Shown: one piece after another, positions 49,061 to 59,801 of the stretch | Numbering within the stretch: the stretch's first letter is position 1 | Layout: every line of letters begins with the position of its first letter | Source: Punica granatum | Lineage: Eukaryota > Streptophyta > Magnoliopsida > Myrtales > Lythraceae | Direction: 5' to 3' | Length of the DNA stretch: 64,000 nucleotides | Assembly (NCBI RefSeq): GCF_007655135.1 | Contig: NC_045131.1 | Location: forward strand, 12,446,001-12,510,000 | Made by a program: the position numbers and the translations under genes | The notes under the pieces: model-generated | Told to the model about the DNA's origin: nothing | Databases searched by the model: none | Seen by the model: only the letters and a program-made list of their open reading frames with translations

Positions 49061-50000
49061 CGCATCAATACTGATGCACCCATAACTAAATATATCTGTT
49101 CATTAAAAAATAAAATAAAATCTAAAGCCTTCAGCCAATACGAAATATGGCGTACACCCGATATGGGTCTGTGGGATGTGGTGATATAAGTAACAAACGA
49201 AATTACATATCTTGCCTATTATACAACCTATCAGAGATTATATCCTTATATACTCTAATACTTTCTTTTACATCTACTATCATTTTCCGTCATTAAATTG
49301 ATTGTTATTATTCTCATTTGACATTGTATTTTATTTTGTTAACATTTGTTTTTCATAAGTCACGTGCCTGTCATATATTTAGAAAAATGAAGATGCCAAC
49401 GAGTAAACACATTTTTATAGTATAAGCAAACATTTTTAATGATAATAAAAACACTTCATTGGTAAATTAGCAAAATAAAAGCAAATATAGTATTGTAGAT
49501 ACACCTCGCATAGTATAAAAACATATACATATATATATATATATATGTATATCTCGGTATTTGAAAGCAAATTTTAGTAGTAAGAAAAAAAAAACTTCTG
49601 TGTCGGCGCCACCCCTCTACCTCCAATTTGGCCATGATTTTAGTATATACAGCTTCCATTAATACAAGCAGAATCTTCTAATTTTAAAGAAAATAAGCAT
49701 CATTAGTTTATGAAGTGCTTTTATATGTCGCATGCTTAGAACTTTGGGATACGTTAAATTTATAATCGGATAGCTCAAATATTGCCCAGTAAACTTTTTG
49801 ACGGATATTTCTTTATTTTTGGATAAGTGACGTTTTATTAAGAACCTAAAAAGGCGTCCACAGGTACACTACCCAAGAAAAGGAGATCAAAATTGAAGAA
49901 TGGAACTGTAAGGACAACTAGGGAGCTTTCTATGCACATTAAGATTTGTTAGGATCCTTCCATGTAGATCAGCAAATTAAAGATATTAATTTGACGGATA
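49061..50000. other. AT-rich intergenic DNA
   Basis: No supported gene. A (TA)n-type run lies at 49526-49548. One frame (49456-49659, -) has no domain. Confidence 0.5.
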
Positions 50001-50016
50001 TATTATAGGAGATATT

Positions 50017-50194
50017 TTCGGTGTGAATTTGGTATTCGGAAGTCCAATTGCGCTATGACTAATCCAGTCGAGCCGAATCGGCCCATTAAGATGTAAAACC
50101 CTCTCAATATGGATTTTTTGCATTCATAAGGACTGGAACCTGAGATCTTGGTTAAGCGGAACAAGTACCGAATCGTTTGGACTAACCCATATTG
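50017..50194 (-). mobile_element. SINE family S1, full-length copy with 17-bp target duplication
   Basis: Flanked by ATATTATAGGAGATATT (50000-50016) and ATATTATGGGAGATATT (50195-50211), one mismatch. On the minus strand it starts CAATATGGGTTAGTCC (box-A-like), has box B GGTTCCAGTCC (50140-50130), then the shared body (GAGAGGGTTTTAC, GATTCGGCTCGACTGG, GGACTTCCGAATACC) and ends CACACCGAAA. The target duplication fixes both ends, giving 178 bp. Confidence 0.9.
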
Positions 50195-50356
50195 ATATTA
50201 TGGGAGATATTACTGCCAATTAAAGATATATTTTACCAATTTATTAATATTAAGTCTAGAATCTCAACATCAATTTCCTAAAGTGTGAAAGTGGCATACA
50301 AAATGCCAATAATGTCATGAATGGATGTATTTAACAATTGTATAATTAATTAGAAG

Positions 50357-50676
50357 AGGTTGGATTATTGCCAAAATTGTAATAAGGGGTACTTTAGCCT
50401 TAAAAGATTCGGGAATGTTTATTAAATGATTAACTTGATCAAGTATGGTAAGTATTTATTGGTTGTCCAGGGCATAGAATAGAAAATAATTATTTTTTGG
50501 CAGAAAGTATAATATATTAGAAGAGAGAATTAACTAGGTTGGATTATTGCCAAAATTGTACTAAAGGGTACTTTAGGCATTAAAAAATTGAGAATGTTTA
50601 TTAAATGATTAACTTGATCAAGTGTGGTTAGTAATTATTAATTATCTTATACCCTTAGGGCATAGGATAGAAAAAC
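50357..50676. repeat. 179-bp tandem duplication
   Basis: GGTTGGATTATTGCCAAAAT starts at about 50358 and 50537. Both units carry GGGTACTTTAG, AATGTTTATTAAATGATTAA and CTTGATCAAGT.TGGT, and end with GGGCATAG.ATAGAAAA. Confidence 0.85.
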
Positions 50677-51206
50677 CCTTAACAATATGAAAAAAGTGTT
50701 TGCTCAAATGAAATTAACAATTTTAACAAATGTAGGAGAATTTTGCAGGCCACAAAAAATTTTACTTATTAGAAAAATTAATATATTCCAAAAGTAATTA
50801 ATGAATAGCCTTAAGACTTTATATTTGCATATTTATTATTTATATGTTAGCAGAATAAAATAGAACCAATTTGTAATGAGTCAAAACAATGTGAAAATTT
50901 TGAAGGACAAGTGTCCATTTTATATTCTTTTGAATTTAAATTATCGAAAAGTTCAGACCTCTGTGTATACATCTTTTGGTAAATGACTTTTTAAAATAAA
51001 ATACTGATTTTTTATTGTATTTTTTTGGTGAATCTTTTTATAGTGTATATTGTACATTTAGAGATATAAGGGGCAAGCAATTATTGGCTTATCTAGTCAG
51101 CTATAAATGGCCGAGTAATTAGCTATGTAAAAGCTAGTCCATATAAATATCTCTTAATAAACAAAATCTCTTGTGCATGAGGCCATGCGGCACTTTCATG
51201 ATTTTT

Positions 51207-51885
51207 TTCTTTTTATTTTTTATTATTTTTTGCCACAAATTTCATAGTGATAAAATAAAAGAGGCACATATTAACTTCTTAAGGACACGTGTCCTCCTTT
51301 AAAAAAAATTCCCAACTCTTTTATATTTCAAAAATCTCTATAAACTCAAATAAGCTTTCACTTTTGTCTCCCTAATTTTTTCTAATATGTTTTATTACAA
51401 TTCTCATATGTTTTTCTCTTTCCCTTCCGAGCACATGTTCTTGAAAGTTAATTTTAAAATAGAATGGGCAATTTATGTTGTAAACAAGTTAAATTATAAT
51501 TATTTCAATGTGTATTTATATATATATATATTACATCATTGTTAAAGGATTTTTTAAAAATTTTCATTTTATTTTTATTATTTTTTGCCACAAATTTTAT
51601 AGTGATAAAATAAAAGTGCCCTATATGAACTTCTTATGGACATGTCCTCCATTAAAAAAAACAAAAGGTTCCCAACTCTTTTATATTTCAAAAATCTCTA
51701 TAAACTTAAGTAAGATTTCATTTTTATATCCCCATGATTCTTTCTAATATATCTTATTGCAATACTCCTATGTTTTTCTCATCGTCTTCCTAGCACATCT
51801 TCTTGAAAGTTATTTTAAAATAGAATAGGCTATTTATGTTGTAAACACGTTAACTTAGAATTATTTTAATATATATCTATTTATT
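51207..51885. repeat. Direct duplication of about 325 bp (355-bp spacing)
   Basis: TTTTTTGCCACAAATTT at about 51226 and 51581, followed in both by ATAGTGATAAAATAAAAG, CCCAACTCTTTTATATTTC, AAAAATCTCTATAAACT, CACAT.TTCTTGAAAGTTA and TTTATGTTGTAAACA. Indels and about 10% substitutions separate the copies. No coding content. Confidence 0.85.
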
Positions 51886-52314
51886 TTGAAACAGTGTATC
51901 GTCTGTCAAAAGACTCTTGAAATTAGTAGACTAACCTTGCAACTCTAACAAATAAAAGTGAATCTCAATGGTTTTCATATAATTTTTCAAAAGAATCCAT
52001 TTTGTAACTTTTTTTTAAATCCTTTTAAGTTAATACTCTTTATTATTTTTGTCGCTCTTCCATTTTGATCTCTTAAAAATAATTTCTGAAAGAGTATGTC
52101 CGATTTATTTTCCAAATATATTGAATTAAATAATTTTAGTGTTGACTATATTTATACTTTTGATTGAATTAATTATAATATTATAATTATTAACATTTTC
52201 ACTCTTGTTTCGTACCCCATATATACTATTTTAGTTAGCATTCTTTTTTTAATCAAAATAATGTAAATTTTTTTTGAATTTAAATGTATCTTCAAAAGAA
52301 TTAGATCATATATA

Positions 52315-52972
52315 TATATAAAAGGGTTAATAACAAAAAAAAAAACACAAACTTTTCACATTTTAACAATTCTAGCATGAATTTTTTTCCTTGACCTAAA
52401 CATGCACATACTTTATATTTGATAACAATTCTAGCACGATGTCAAATTTCCCGTTAATTTGGACAAAAATTACTAATGTGTAGGTCGAGTGGAATCCACC
52501 ATATTTATTTAATAATAGAATTATTTCAAAAAATAAAAAAAGAAAGCAAAATCAAGGAGGAGGGGTGGTTGGGGCCTCGTCGCTGGCCACCACCCCTCCC
52601 AATTAGGGTTTTGGAGGACCACAGAGGACGCCGACCACCCCAATCAGGGAGTGGTGGTCGAAATCGCACCCCTCGGAATCAGGAGAACCCCCAATTGGGA
52701 ATTCTATTGATTTCATGGGATGGGGCCACAACTCCGGCCACGATGGGATTCTCTTGATTCCGAGGGGTGGGGGCACGACCCCTGCCACCACCCCTCTATA
52801 GGGATTGCCGGTGATCACAGAGGGCCCTAATGATCCCAATCGAGCAATTTTCATCCAAATTAATGGAAGATCTGACACCATGCTAAAATTGTTATTAAAT
52901 CGAAAGTTTATGCGTTTTTAGGTTAATAAAATGTTTGTGCTTTTATTTTTTTGTCATTAACCTTATATAAAA
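52315..52972. mobile_element. Long-TIR foldback/MULE-like element with 9-bp target duplication
   Basis: A 640-bp element (52324-52963) lies between perfect direct repeats TATATAAAA (52315-52323 and 52964-52972). Ends are inverted: GGGTTAATAACAAAAAAA on the left, and AGGTTAATGACAAAAAAA read inward from the right. The inverted similarity continues with interruptions for about 150 bases (AACAATTCTAGCA / AACAATTTTAGCA). The core is GC-rich with a second inverted pair around 52667 and 52749 (CACCCCTCGGAATCA). A 9-bp duplication points to the Mutator class. No transposase is encoded. Confidence 0.85.
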
Positions 52973-53924
52973 TTATCAAAATAACATGAAAGTTGAAAAG
53001 CTAAAATTGTAACATTATTTTGAACTTGCAATATCGCGCGGGACTCCCTAACTAGTTATATATAAAAACTGAAGTGAGAGATATTCGATTGCGTAGACCA
53101 AACTGAAGAACCCTCATTCCCACATTATTGAATCCATCCTCATTTGGTTAACTGAATTTTATCGTGTGTGTTCAAAATAGTGACACTACATGCTGATCTT
53201 ATATTAAGTATATACATCAAATCGACAACAAAGTAAAATGGCGAAAAAATCATTCAACATATATATGAGTTATTCCTATGAGAAGCTGAGAATATGATAT
53301 ACGTTGTCGTAGAGTTAAACCTCTTCTCCTAGCTCTCATACTTAATGGTCCGCAGTTTGCTATCCCTCTCTTCAAATTGTGTATGCGTATTATAGGATAA
53401 ATATAAAATAACAGAGGGCATCTTAGTATATGTTCCTAATAAGCACATCATAAGTGTCATTATTAATACAGCTTTTACGTCCGAACTCTCGTAGAAGATT
53501 ATAGTTGAGATTATTTATCTTTTGTTTGCGACTTATCACATCTGTAATCACATCATATTCCCAGTGATAGGGACGGTGGGGAGATGATGATCGGAGGAGA
53601 CGTACTCTTACTTGAACACAAACCATGGACCACGTACAAGCATGAGCACGCAAACCACGAACAAGAAAGATCACGATGAAGAAGAACAAGAAAACAAAAC
53701 TCAAATAATGGTGGAATCCTCAAGGCACGGGTCAACGCATTCCAAAGAATAGATTTGGTCCACACTTAGTTGCTTTGGGTTTTTTTGACAAAGTACTCTC
53801 GGGATACAGTGAGGCTAGAGTTTATCAAGAAGCAAACCCAAAAACTCTCACCCTCAAACTCTCTCAAATTTCTGGAAATTCTCACAATTAATCGTTCTCT
53901 AATTTAATAAATGGCACGAAACCA

Positions 53925-53963
<39 letters not shown>

Positions 53964-54790
53964 ATCGATTAGAGGAGCACAAGATAGTGCCTTTACAATT
54001 GGAACATGTCCCTGGGCGAAGAGGCGGGAAGACAACAACATCATATATATATATGTAAAATTCAAAGATAACCGCTTCCTTGGTGTCTGTCTATTCATCA
54101 ACCGATCCTTGGGGTTCCGCTAACTCCCCCTCCTGGACCCCCTTTCCAACCCTTCATTAAATAATTTCTTTCCTGTTTCGGACAACCAAAATAAATTTGC
54201 AATCTAAAATACTTATCACCCAATACACTCCAAAGGTCAAAACTCATATGCGCACATATTTTGCCAATAAGCTCTCAAGATCATAGATCCAATAACCAAA
54301 TTAGTGGAGCAAACATTGAAAGAATTCTTGAATGCCAATCTGACGGGTGGTAGATCCGTATACTTTTTCAAAGGAAAAATAGATTTGCCAAATATTGCTA
54401 ATTAGTTCCAACCAATAACAGCCAGATGTAATTAGTTCATGATTAAAAGGTTGAAATCACTATATCAAAAAAGAGGGGGTCCATCCTTTGTTGAAGTAGT
54501 CGTGCTAATCAAAGTAATTAATTAAAACACCCACTAAACCAAAAGAGGGCCACATGTTCAGCTTCAAGTGACCATAGCCTAAAACATTAAAGCTTGATCT
54601 AATTATTCAAAACAGTGATTAATGAATCCCTTCCCTCTTTATAGCTTTAAACCTCATCGAATTGAACTCATGAAATGAAACCTCTTCCTCAACTTTGGAG
54701 CTTTCTATCTGAGCCAATGGATGGTTTGCAGGTCGAAGAATTAAAAGGTGAGCTTGCAACTAACTTCCTGTCATCTGGTCATTTAATGTG
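52973..54790. other. Intergenic DNA
   Basis: No supported gene. A long (TA)n tract lies at about 53929-53960. Frames at 53423-53765 (-) lack any domain. Confidence 0.5.
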
Positions 54791-54791
54791 A

Positions 54792-55030
54792 AAATAACTG
54801 TCCTTTTCAGTGCCGCCGCTTTCATGTTTCTTTTCTCGCATGGAGTTCTTGTCTTTGCTAAGTTGGTTGTAGTCCGCGAATGAGGGATGACCATGCATTA
54901 TAATGCGTTTCAAGAAATAGCCGTCCTTTTCATGCGGCCGCATTTATGTTTCTTTTCTCGCATGGAGAACTTCTCTTTGCTAAGTTGGTACTCCGCGAAT
55001 GAGGGATGACCATGCATTATATTGCGTTTC
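54792..55030. repeat. Tandem duplication of about 120 bp
   Basis: Unit 1 (54792-54911) and unit 2 (54915-55030) share TGTTTCTTTTCTCGCATGGA, TTTGCTAAGTTGGT, CCGCGAATGAGGGATGACC and ATGCATTATA.TGCGTTTC. A few substitutions and one short deletion separate them. Confidence 0.9.
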
Positions 55031-57439
55031 GAGGTCCATGAATCCATTACTTTGCCAGAAGCACTTCATATAGAGCGGCGACAGTCGGAAAACTGAACAT
55101 GATGGTAAAAATCTCTTCGATGAATCTCTCCCCCCTCCTATCATTTACTTGGAGGTTTAAATTTCGGTTTAATTAATCTCTCAAATTTTCGAAAATGGCT
55201 TATAATATTTTTTGGACCAAAAAAGGGCCTTACAATTAACAAGTTGACGATCTAAACAAGTTTTGAATTATGGGCTTGAAAGGCGCCTTCAAGGCAACGA
55301 TATGGGCCGAGTTTTGTTTTCCAATGCTGTTCTTCTGTGGTTGGACAACAAATATGAGATACATTTTATAAGAGACTAACCTTTTTTTTAAAAAAAAAGA
55401 AAAAGAAAACCATCTTATGGAAAATCCTTCATCGTATTTTTTAGACTATAATGAAAATAGTTTTACCAAAGAATGTTCTGAAGAGATGGAGAAAGCAAGA
55501 ATATATGGGACTGCGTTAGAAAGATAAATTAAATGAGTAAGGAATCTATTATCATTTTTTCAAAAAAAAATTATTAATTCAAGTTTAATTTGTATTTCAA
55601 ATTTTAATTGAATATTATTTTGTACCCTTTTATTTAAAGCGAAAGGAAAACAAACTCTACGCGTATCTTTTTGAGACCTACATATGAGGGCCTTCACGGT
55701 TTGGGACGCCCCACCATGGCTCGAGGCCTTTGGGAAGGGTCTCCCCTCATTGAGGGTCAGTACCAGGGAGCGCACCCGAGCTGCTTGACGTCCTCATGAG
55801 GGTCAATACCCTCATCGAGGGTCTCCCCTCATTAGTAGGACACTTGAAGTCCTCATGAGTACTGCCTATTCCTTGTGTCGGATTGGTCAATTAGGTTGAC
55901 TCAGACGCAAACTAGGATCAATCGCGCATAAGATTTTTGTCTTAAAAAATGGCTAATCCATTCGTTATAACATTTTTGTCTTAAAAAAAGAAGAAGAATT
56001 TAATTATTGTCAAATCGGATTGGATTTAATCTCGTGGTCACTAGTGTATGCATATGATCTTCTTCTTCCCTCTATCAGTCCTCTTCCGACGTTTGAATTA
56101 CCGATAACCTCACAAGTGGTGAATTCCTCACGGGACTCGCCGACAACACGGCATATACATCATGCGCCTCTATTTCCCTTAATAAATTGTATCCATCCGG
56201 ACACAAAGTGTCTAATGAACGAATAGTGATCACTGGCTGTTTTCCAATGATGGGAATAGTATAGGGCTGACTATATAAATTGCCCTTAAAATTTATCAAA
56301 ACAAAGTCTGCTAGACTGCGTGGCATGCAACACAATTATGGTCACGTGTAATTAGTGCTTCATGTATAACGCGACAAAAACAACTTTTGAGCTGATTATG
56401 TCTGAGCAGAAGGATTCGTGCCCTTTGCTATCTTTGATTAATTATAGATATTCTTCCTAAAGAAATATATAAACTATTTTCATTAAAAAACACCCTTATT
56501 TTTTTACCAGCTTTCATAAATTGATAGTTACAGTTATTCTAAGGCAATAATATTTCTTGAACCAGAACTCCAAGTAAAATGAAATATGCTCTAACTTATA
56601 CAAGGCCTTGTCTAAACTTTCATTTTCGCATATACGAAGCAACAAATGTATGAAAATACTTACCGAAACATATATGGCTTTCCTTTGTCGATTGGTGCAT
56701 GCTTATCGAAGCTAGTAATGGAATGGATGCATTTAGCAAAGTAGCAAGAAGGAAACACTGATAGGAAAACTGTGGATTTTGTTCTTTAAATTTGTCTACA
56801 ACTACTAGAAGAAGTACATAAGAGGAGCCAAGAGAGAGGAGTAAGAAAGTGAAAGAAAGAAAAGAGCTAATCCAAAAATACCGAAAAAAATATGAAGAAA
56901 AGAAGAAGAAGAAGAAGAAAATGACAAAGAAAATTGGGGGGGAGAATTGGTAAAAATTCGCACAACCTTCAACCCAAAAACATGATCCACTTTCTCCTCA
57001 CATCACTACAACATTGAATTGAGCCCTCAAAAATTCTCTTAGGCGTGACAAACCTAAGTGGGGTGCATTATCATTATGATCCCCTTCCCCTTTCTCACTA
57101 CTTCCCCCTTCCCCCACATCATCTCACTCGCCATCTTTTCCATCACTTTCTTTCTACTCAAGTCAACCCCCAACTTTTCATTTCATCAACTTTCTACCTC
57201 CCAAGAAATAAAAATATTCCATAACCACCCCCCCATATTGATTAATTTTTACTCACAAGCTATTAATTAACCAATATTTTTTGACATTGACCCCCTCCTA
57301 ATCCTTTCTACTAATGAAACCCTACTGCTCTCTCTCTTTGTACTCCCCTCCCTCTCTTTTTTATCTCTGTCTTTTTTTTTTTTCCTTTTACGCCAATCCA
57401 CCACGTATCTACCGACGAGATCGAGTAGCCCGTCCCCCG
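55031..57439. other. Intergenic DNA downstream of the AdoMetDC gene
   Basis: No supported gene. 55740-55860 holds several overlapping copies of CCTCAT(T/C/G)GAGGGT and the palindrome CCTCATGAGG. A GAA-rich run at about 56895-56925 and a C/T-rich stretch at 57070-57130 are low complexity. The AdoMetDC 3' UTR (minus strand) should occupy the right end. Confidence 0.5.
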
Positions 57440-58498
57440 CTATTTACGGCGAGCCGTTGTCATCGTGAATGTCTGGAAGACGACCGTCCCGGCTTCAGGA
57501 AACTCGTCCATATTGCAGCTCCGGCGCTTCAGGCCCAGTGGCTCCAGGGCCCTGGCGACCCACGTCCATGAATCGGCGCTGGGGCATGTGATCGACACGG
57601 ACATGGTCCCCGGGCGGAATATCTGCCCCACCTTCCTCAGAACCCTGATGACGTCATTGAGATCATCGTACACGGAACCGACGCACTCGTAGCTCGCATA
57701 GCTGAACCCATCCTCTGGGGTCACATGGATGGTGGAATAGCGATCACCGTCGATGCCATTCATCGAGTATCCACAGGGTTCGAATGCAAAGTCGCAAATG
57801 AGGGCTGCGGGGTTGATTTGATCAATGCCCGTGAGAGCAGTCATGGCTCTCCCGGCAGAGTCTCCAGTAAACTTCCCAACCCGCCCGGGGCTCTGGAAGA
57901 ACTTACGAGCCTGGGCTCGATCAAGCTCCGTCATGCAGACCTCGATGGTGAACAAGTCATCGGGCACGGGCCGGACCGCCATTTCAGCAGTGGCATCACA
58001 GGCAGTGAAGACATGCCAAGAATGGGATCCCACTTTTGAGTGCATTATCGAAGCCTTCCTGAAGCAGAGACTGCTGGGCAAGCTCTCTTCCAAGTAGACA
58101 ACTTCATCCTTGAAGCTCGTGTGGGGGAAGGGCTGTGCTTCGGGGAAGATAAAGCTGCCCCGGGTGTACCGGCACGACCCCAGCGACAGGCCGAGGGTGC
58201 GCGCTAGGACGATAAGCGGCCGGACCGACTTGAGCAGCTGGGTGGTGCCGCAGGTCTTGATGATGATCTTGGTAGGGTATATGAATAAGCTCGACTCCGA
58301 CAGCACGTAGGAGTCGAAGTACTGGTTGCCGACGGCTGACACTATGGTGCACTGGACTGCGTGCAACACGTCCTCGAGCGAGCCGGAGTCAAGCAGCCTG
58401 AGGCCGTGGTGGGACAGGGACAGGCCAGAGGCGGGGTCGTCCCCGAAGAAGTGGAGCTCCAGGCGCTTCTCGAAGCCCTCGAAACCCGAAGCAGCCAT
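57440..58498 (-). CDS. SAMDC: S-adenosylmethionine decarboxylase proenzyme
   Basis: Intronless 352-residue AdoMetDC, which makes decarboxylated SAM, the aminopropyl donor for spermidine and spermine. The proenzyme self-cleaves: YVLSESSLF (residues 64-72) holds the Glu68-Ser69 site whose Ser becomes the pyruvoyl cofactor. Other conserved parts are KTCGTTQLL (Cys83), RGSFIFPEAQPFPHTSFKDE, CDFAFEPCGYSMNGIDGDRY and the plant PEST-like TIHVTPEDGFSYASYE. All catalytic residues I know of are present. Length matches plant enzymes (350-365). The start MAASGFEGFEKRLEL resembles the BUD2/SAMDC4 group as I recall it. Unlike SAMDC1-3, the proximal leader has no upstream ATG, so polyamine control through the conserved uORF may be missing. 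Assignment to SAMDC4 is inference. Confidence 0.95.
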   Translation of the reverse strand: MAASGFEGFEKRLELHFFGDDPASGLSLSHHGLRLLDSGSLEDVLHAVQCTIVSAVGNQYFDSYVLSESSLFIYPTKIIIKTCGTTQLLKSVRPLIVLARTLGLSLGSCRYTRGSFIFPEAQPFPHTSFKDEVVYLEESLPSSLCFRKASIMHSKVGSHSWHVFTACDATAEMAVRPVPDDLFTIEVCMTELDRAQARKFFQSPGRVGKFTGDSAGRAMTALTGIDQINPAALICDFAFEPCGYSMNGIDGDRYSTIHVTPEDGFSYASYECVGSVYDDLNDVIRVLRKVGQIFRPGTMSVSITCPSADSWTWVARALEPLGLKRRSCNMDEFPEAGTVVFQTFTMTTARRK

Positions 58499-58536
58499 TG
58501 CAGGATTCGGATATGGGTTAGAAGAAGAACTGGCGG

Positions 58537-58562
58537 TGTATTGTATTGTATTGTATTGTATT
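58537..58562. repeat. (GTATT)n microsatellite in the AdoMetDC leader
   Basis: Five tandem GTATT units (plus strand), read as (AATAC)n in the minus-strand leader, 40-65 bases upstream of the start codon. Confidence 0.85.
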
Positions 58563-58673
58563 GGTTCGAAGCAGTAGAGACTAAGCGGTAAAGACTGATA
58601 GCTTCAGAGACAGAGAGAGTGAGTGAGCAGAGGGAATACTACTGGTGAGAGACAGAACAGGGATTGCAGAGTA

Positions 58674-58680
58674 CTTATAG
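58674..58680 (-). promoter_or_regulatory. Putative TATA box of the AdoMetDC gene
   Basis: CTATAAG on the minus strand, about 180 bases upstream of the ATG. It would give a leader of about 150 nt that contains no ATG. Adjacent GA-rich tracts (58690-58740) read as CT-rich on the coding strand. Confidence 0.5.
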
Positions 58681-58880
58681 GTGGGGGAACAGAGAGAGAG
58701 AGGAGATGGAGGGAGGGGGAGAGAGAGAGAGAGAGAGAGAAAGGGGAAGAGGGAGACGGGGGGCATGCGGGTGAGGCAACCAAGAACAATGATTGCGGGC
58801 ATTATGATACGAATGAAGATGATGTCTGCCTCTCTGTGTGTTGTGTTCCTTTCGTGAAAATCTTGGATGCAGCAGAGGCG

Positions 58881-58910
58881 GAGCAGAAACAGAGTGCTCT
58901 GTTTCTGCTC
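58881..58910. other. Perfect 14-bp inverted repeat upstream of AdoMetDC
   Basis: Arms GAGCAGAAACAGAG and CTCTGTTTCTGCTC separated by two bases, about 380 bases upstream of the AdoMetDC ATG. Related GAGCAG and CTGAAACTGAGCAGG words follow directly. Confidence 0.85.
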
Positions 58911-59482
58911 TCCTGAAACTGAGCAGGAGCAGAGCACGACGATTTTCACATTACACCCACGCGTAAATATTATCCATCCCCCAAGTTTTGTTCTTTCTCG
59001 TTTGTCTTGTAATCCCTCCACTCCATTCCACTCATGAGCTCAAAAGAAAAAGAAAAGAAGAAATCAAAACCTCCATTTGACATTACAAAAGGGGTCAAAT
59101 TCGAATTCTTGACTCGGATTAGACATAATCGATAATCCTCCGGTCCTTTCAGGGTCCCGACAATAATTAACCGAGATATCGAACAGAGGAACCGAAAGAT
59201 TTGCTGGCAAGTTTTGGCATAAAGGGCATACTTTAACGTTTAGTTTTGTTTGAGAGTAAGTGAAAAATTTTGAGGTGGGCAGGATGAGATCAACAGAGCC
59301 CACTTACTAATAATGGTGTTGGGAACTCATCGAAGAGAGACCACGAGACATCAAGACAGCCATCTCAATTTCAAATGCTTCATCTTCATCATTCACCCTC
59401 CCCTCCATAGGGTGATGTGGGAGCTTCCAAAGCTTTTATGCGTTTAGGCATATTACATAGTCCATAGTGTCATTCATTGATT
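58911..59482. other. Intergenic DNA, AdoMetDC distal promoter
   Basis: No gene or recognised repeat. Contains the presumptive distal promoter of the minus-strand AdoMetDC gene. Confidence 0.4.
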
Positions 59483-59801
59483 CGAGGGACGGACGCAAGA
59501 TTTAGATCGAGAGGGGGCGAGATCCTTGAAGGAATAATAGGAACATAAAGTTTTCGATTAGGGGGCCGAATGAAAGTTATTTCATGAAAAATTGAATGGC
59601 GATATACAAATTTCTTTAGGACATAGTAAATTTAGGGGGGCAAATATTTCATGAAAAATTGAAAGAAGATATACGAATTTCGTCACAACATTCTAAATTT
59701 AGGGAGGCAAATGACAGTAATTTCATGAAAAATTGAACCACGATATACAAATTTCCTAACGACATTGGAATTTTAGGGAGGCGACTACCCTGGTCCATCC
59801 C
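59483..59801. mobile_element. Small non-autonomous element containing a 70-bp minisatellite
   Basis: Ends AGGGACGGAC (59485) and GGTCCATCCC (59792-59801) are imperfect inverted repeats, flanked by TGATT on both sides (59478-59482 and 59802-59806). Inside, three units of about 70 bases share TTTCATGAAAAATTGAA, GATATAC(A/G)AATTTC and TTTAGGG(A/G)GGC. Resembles degraded plant elements with GGGGC-type arrays, but the class is unsure. Confidence 0.6.

Noticed and set aside
52476..52881. Frames of about 93 codons on both strands
   Set aside because: They lie within the GC-rich palindromic core of the long-TIR element and mirror each other.
28000..57000. CRISPR-like or other regularly spaced repeat system
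   Set aside because: Repeats are tandem duplications, LTRs and SINEs; no short identical repeat with unique regular spacers occurs, and the DNA is plant nuclear.
58581..59021. 146-codon minus-strand frame upstream of AdoMetDC as the conserved uORF
   Set aside because: It does not resemble the known AdoMetDC small uORF peptide and consists largely of GA/CT repeat translation (LSLSLPLPPSP). It overlaps the putative promoter.
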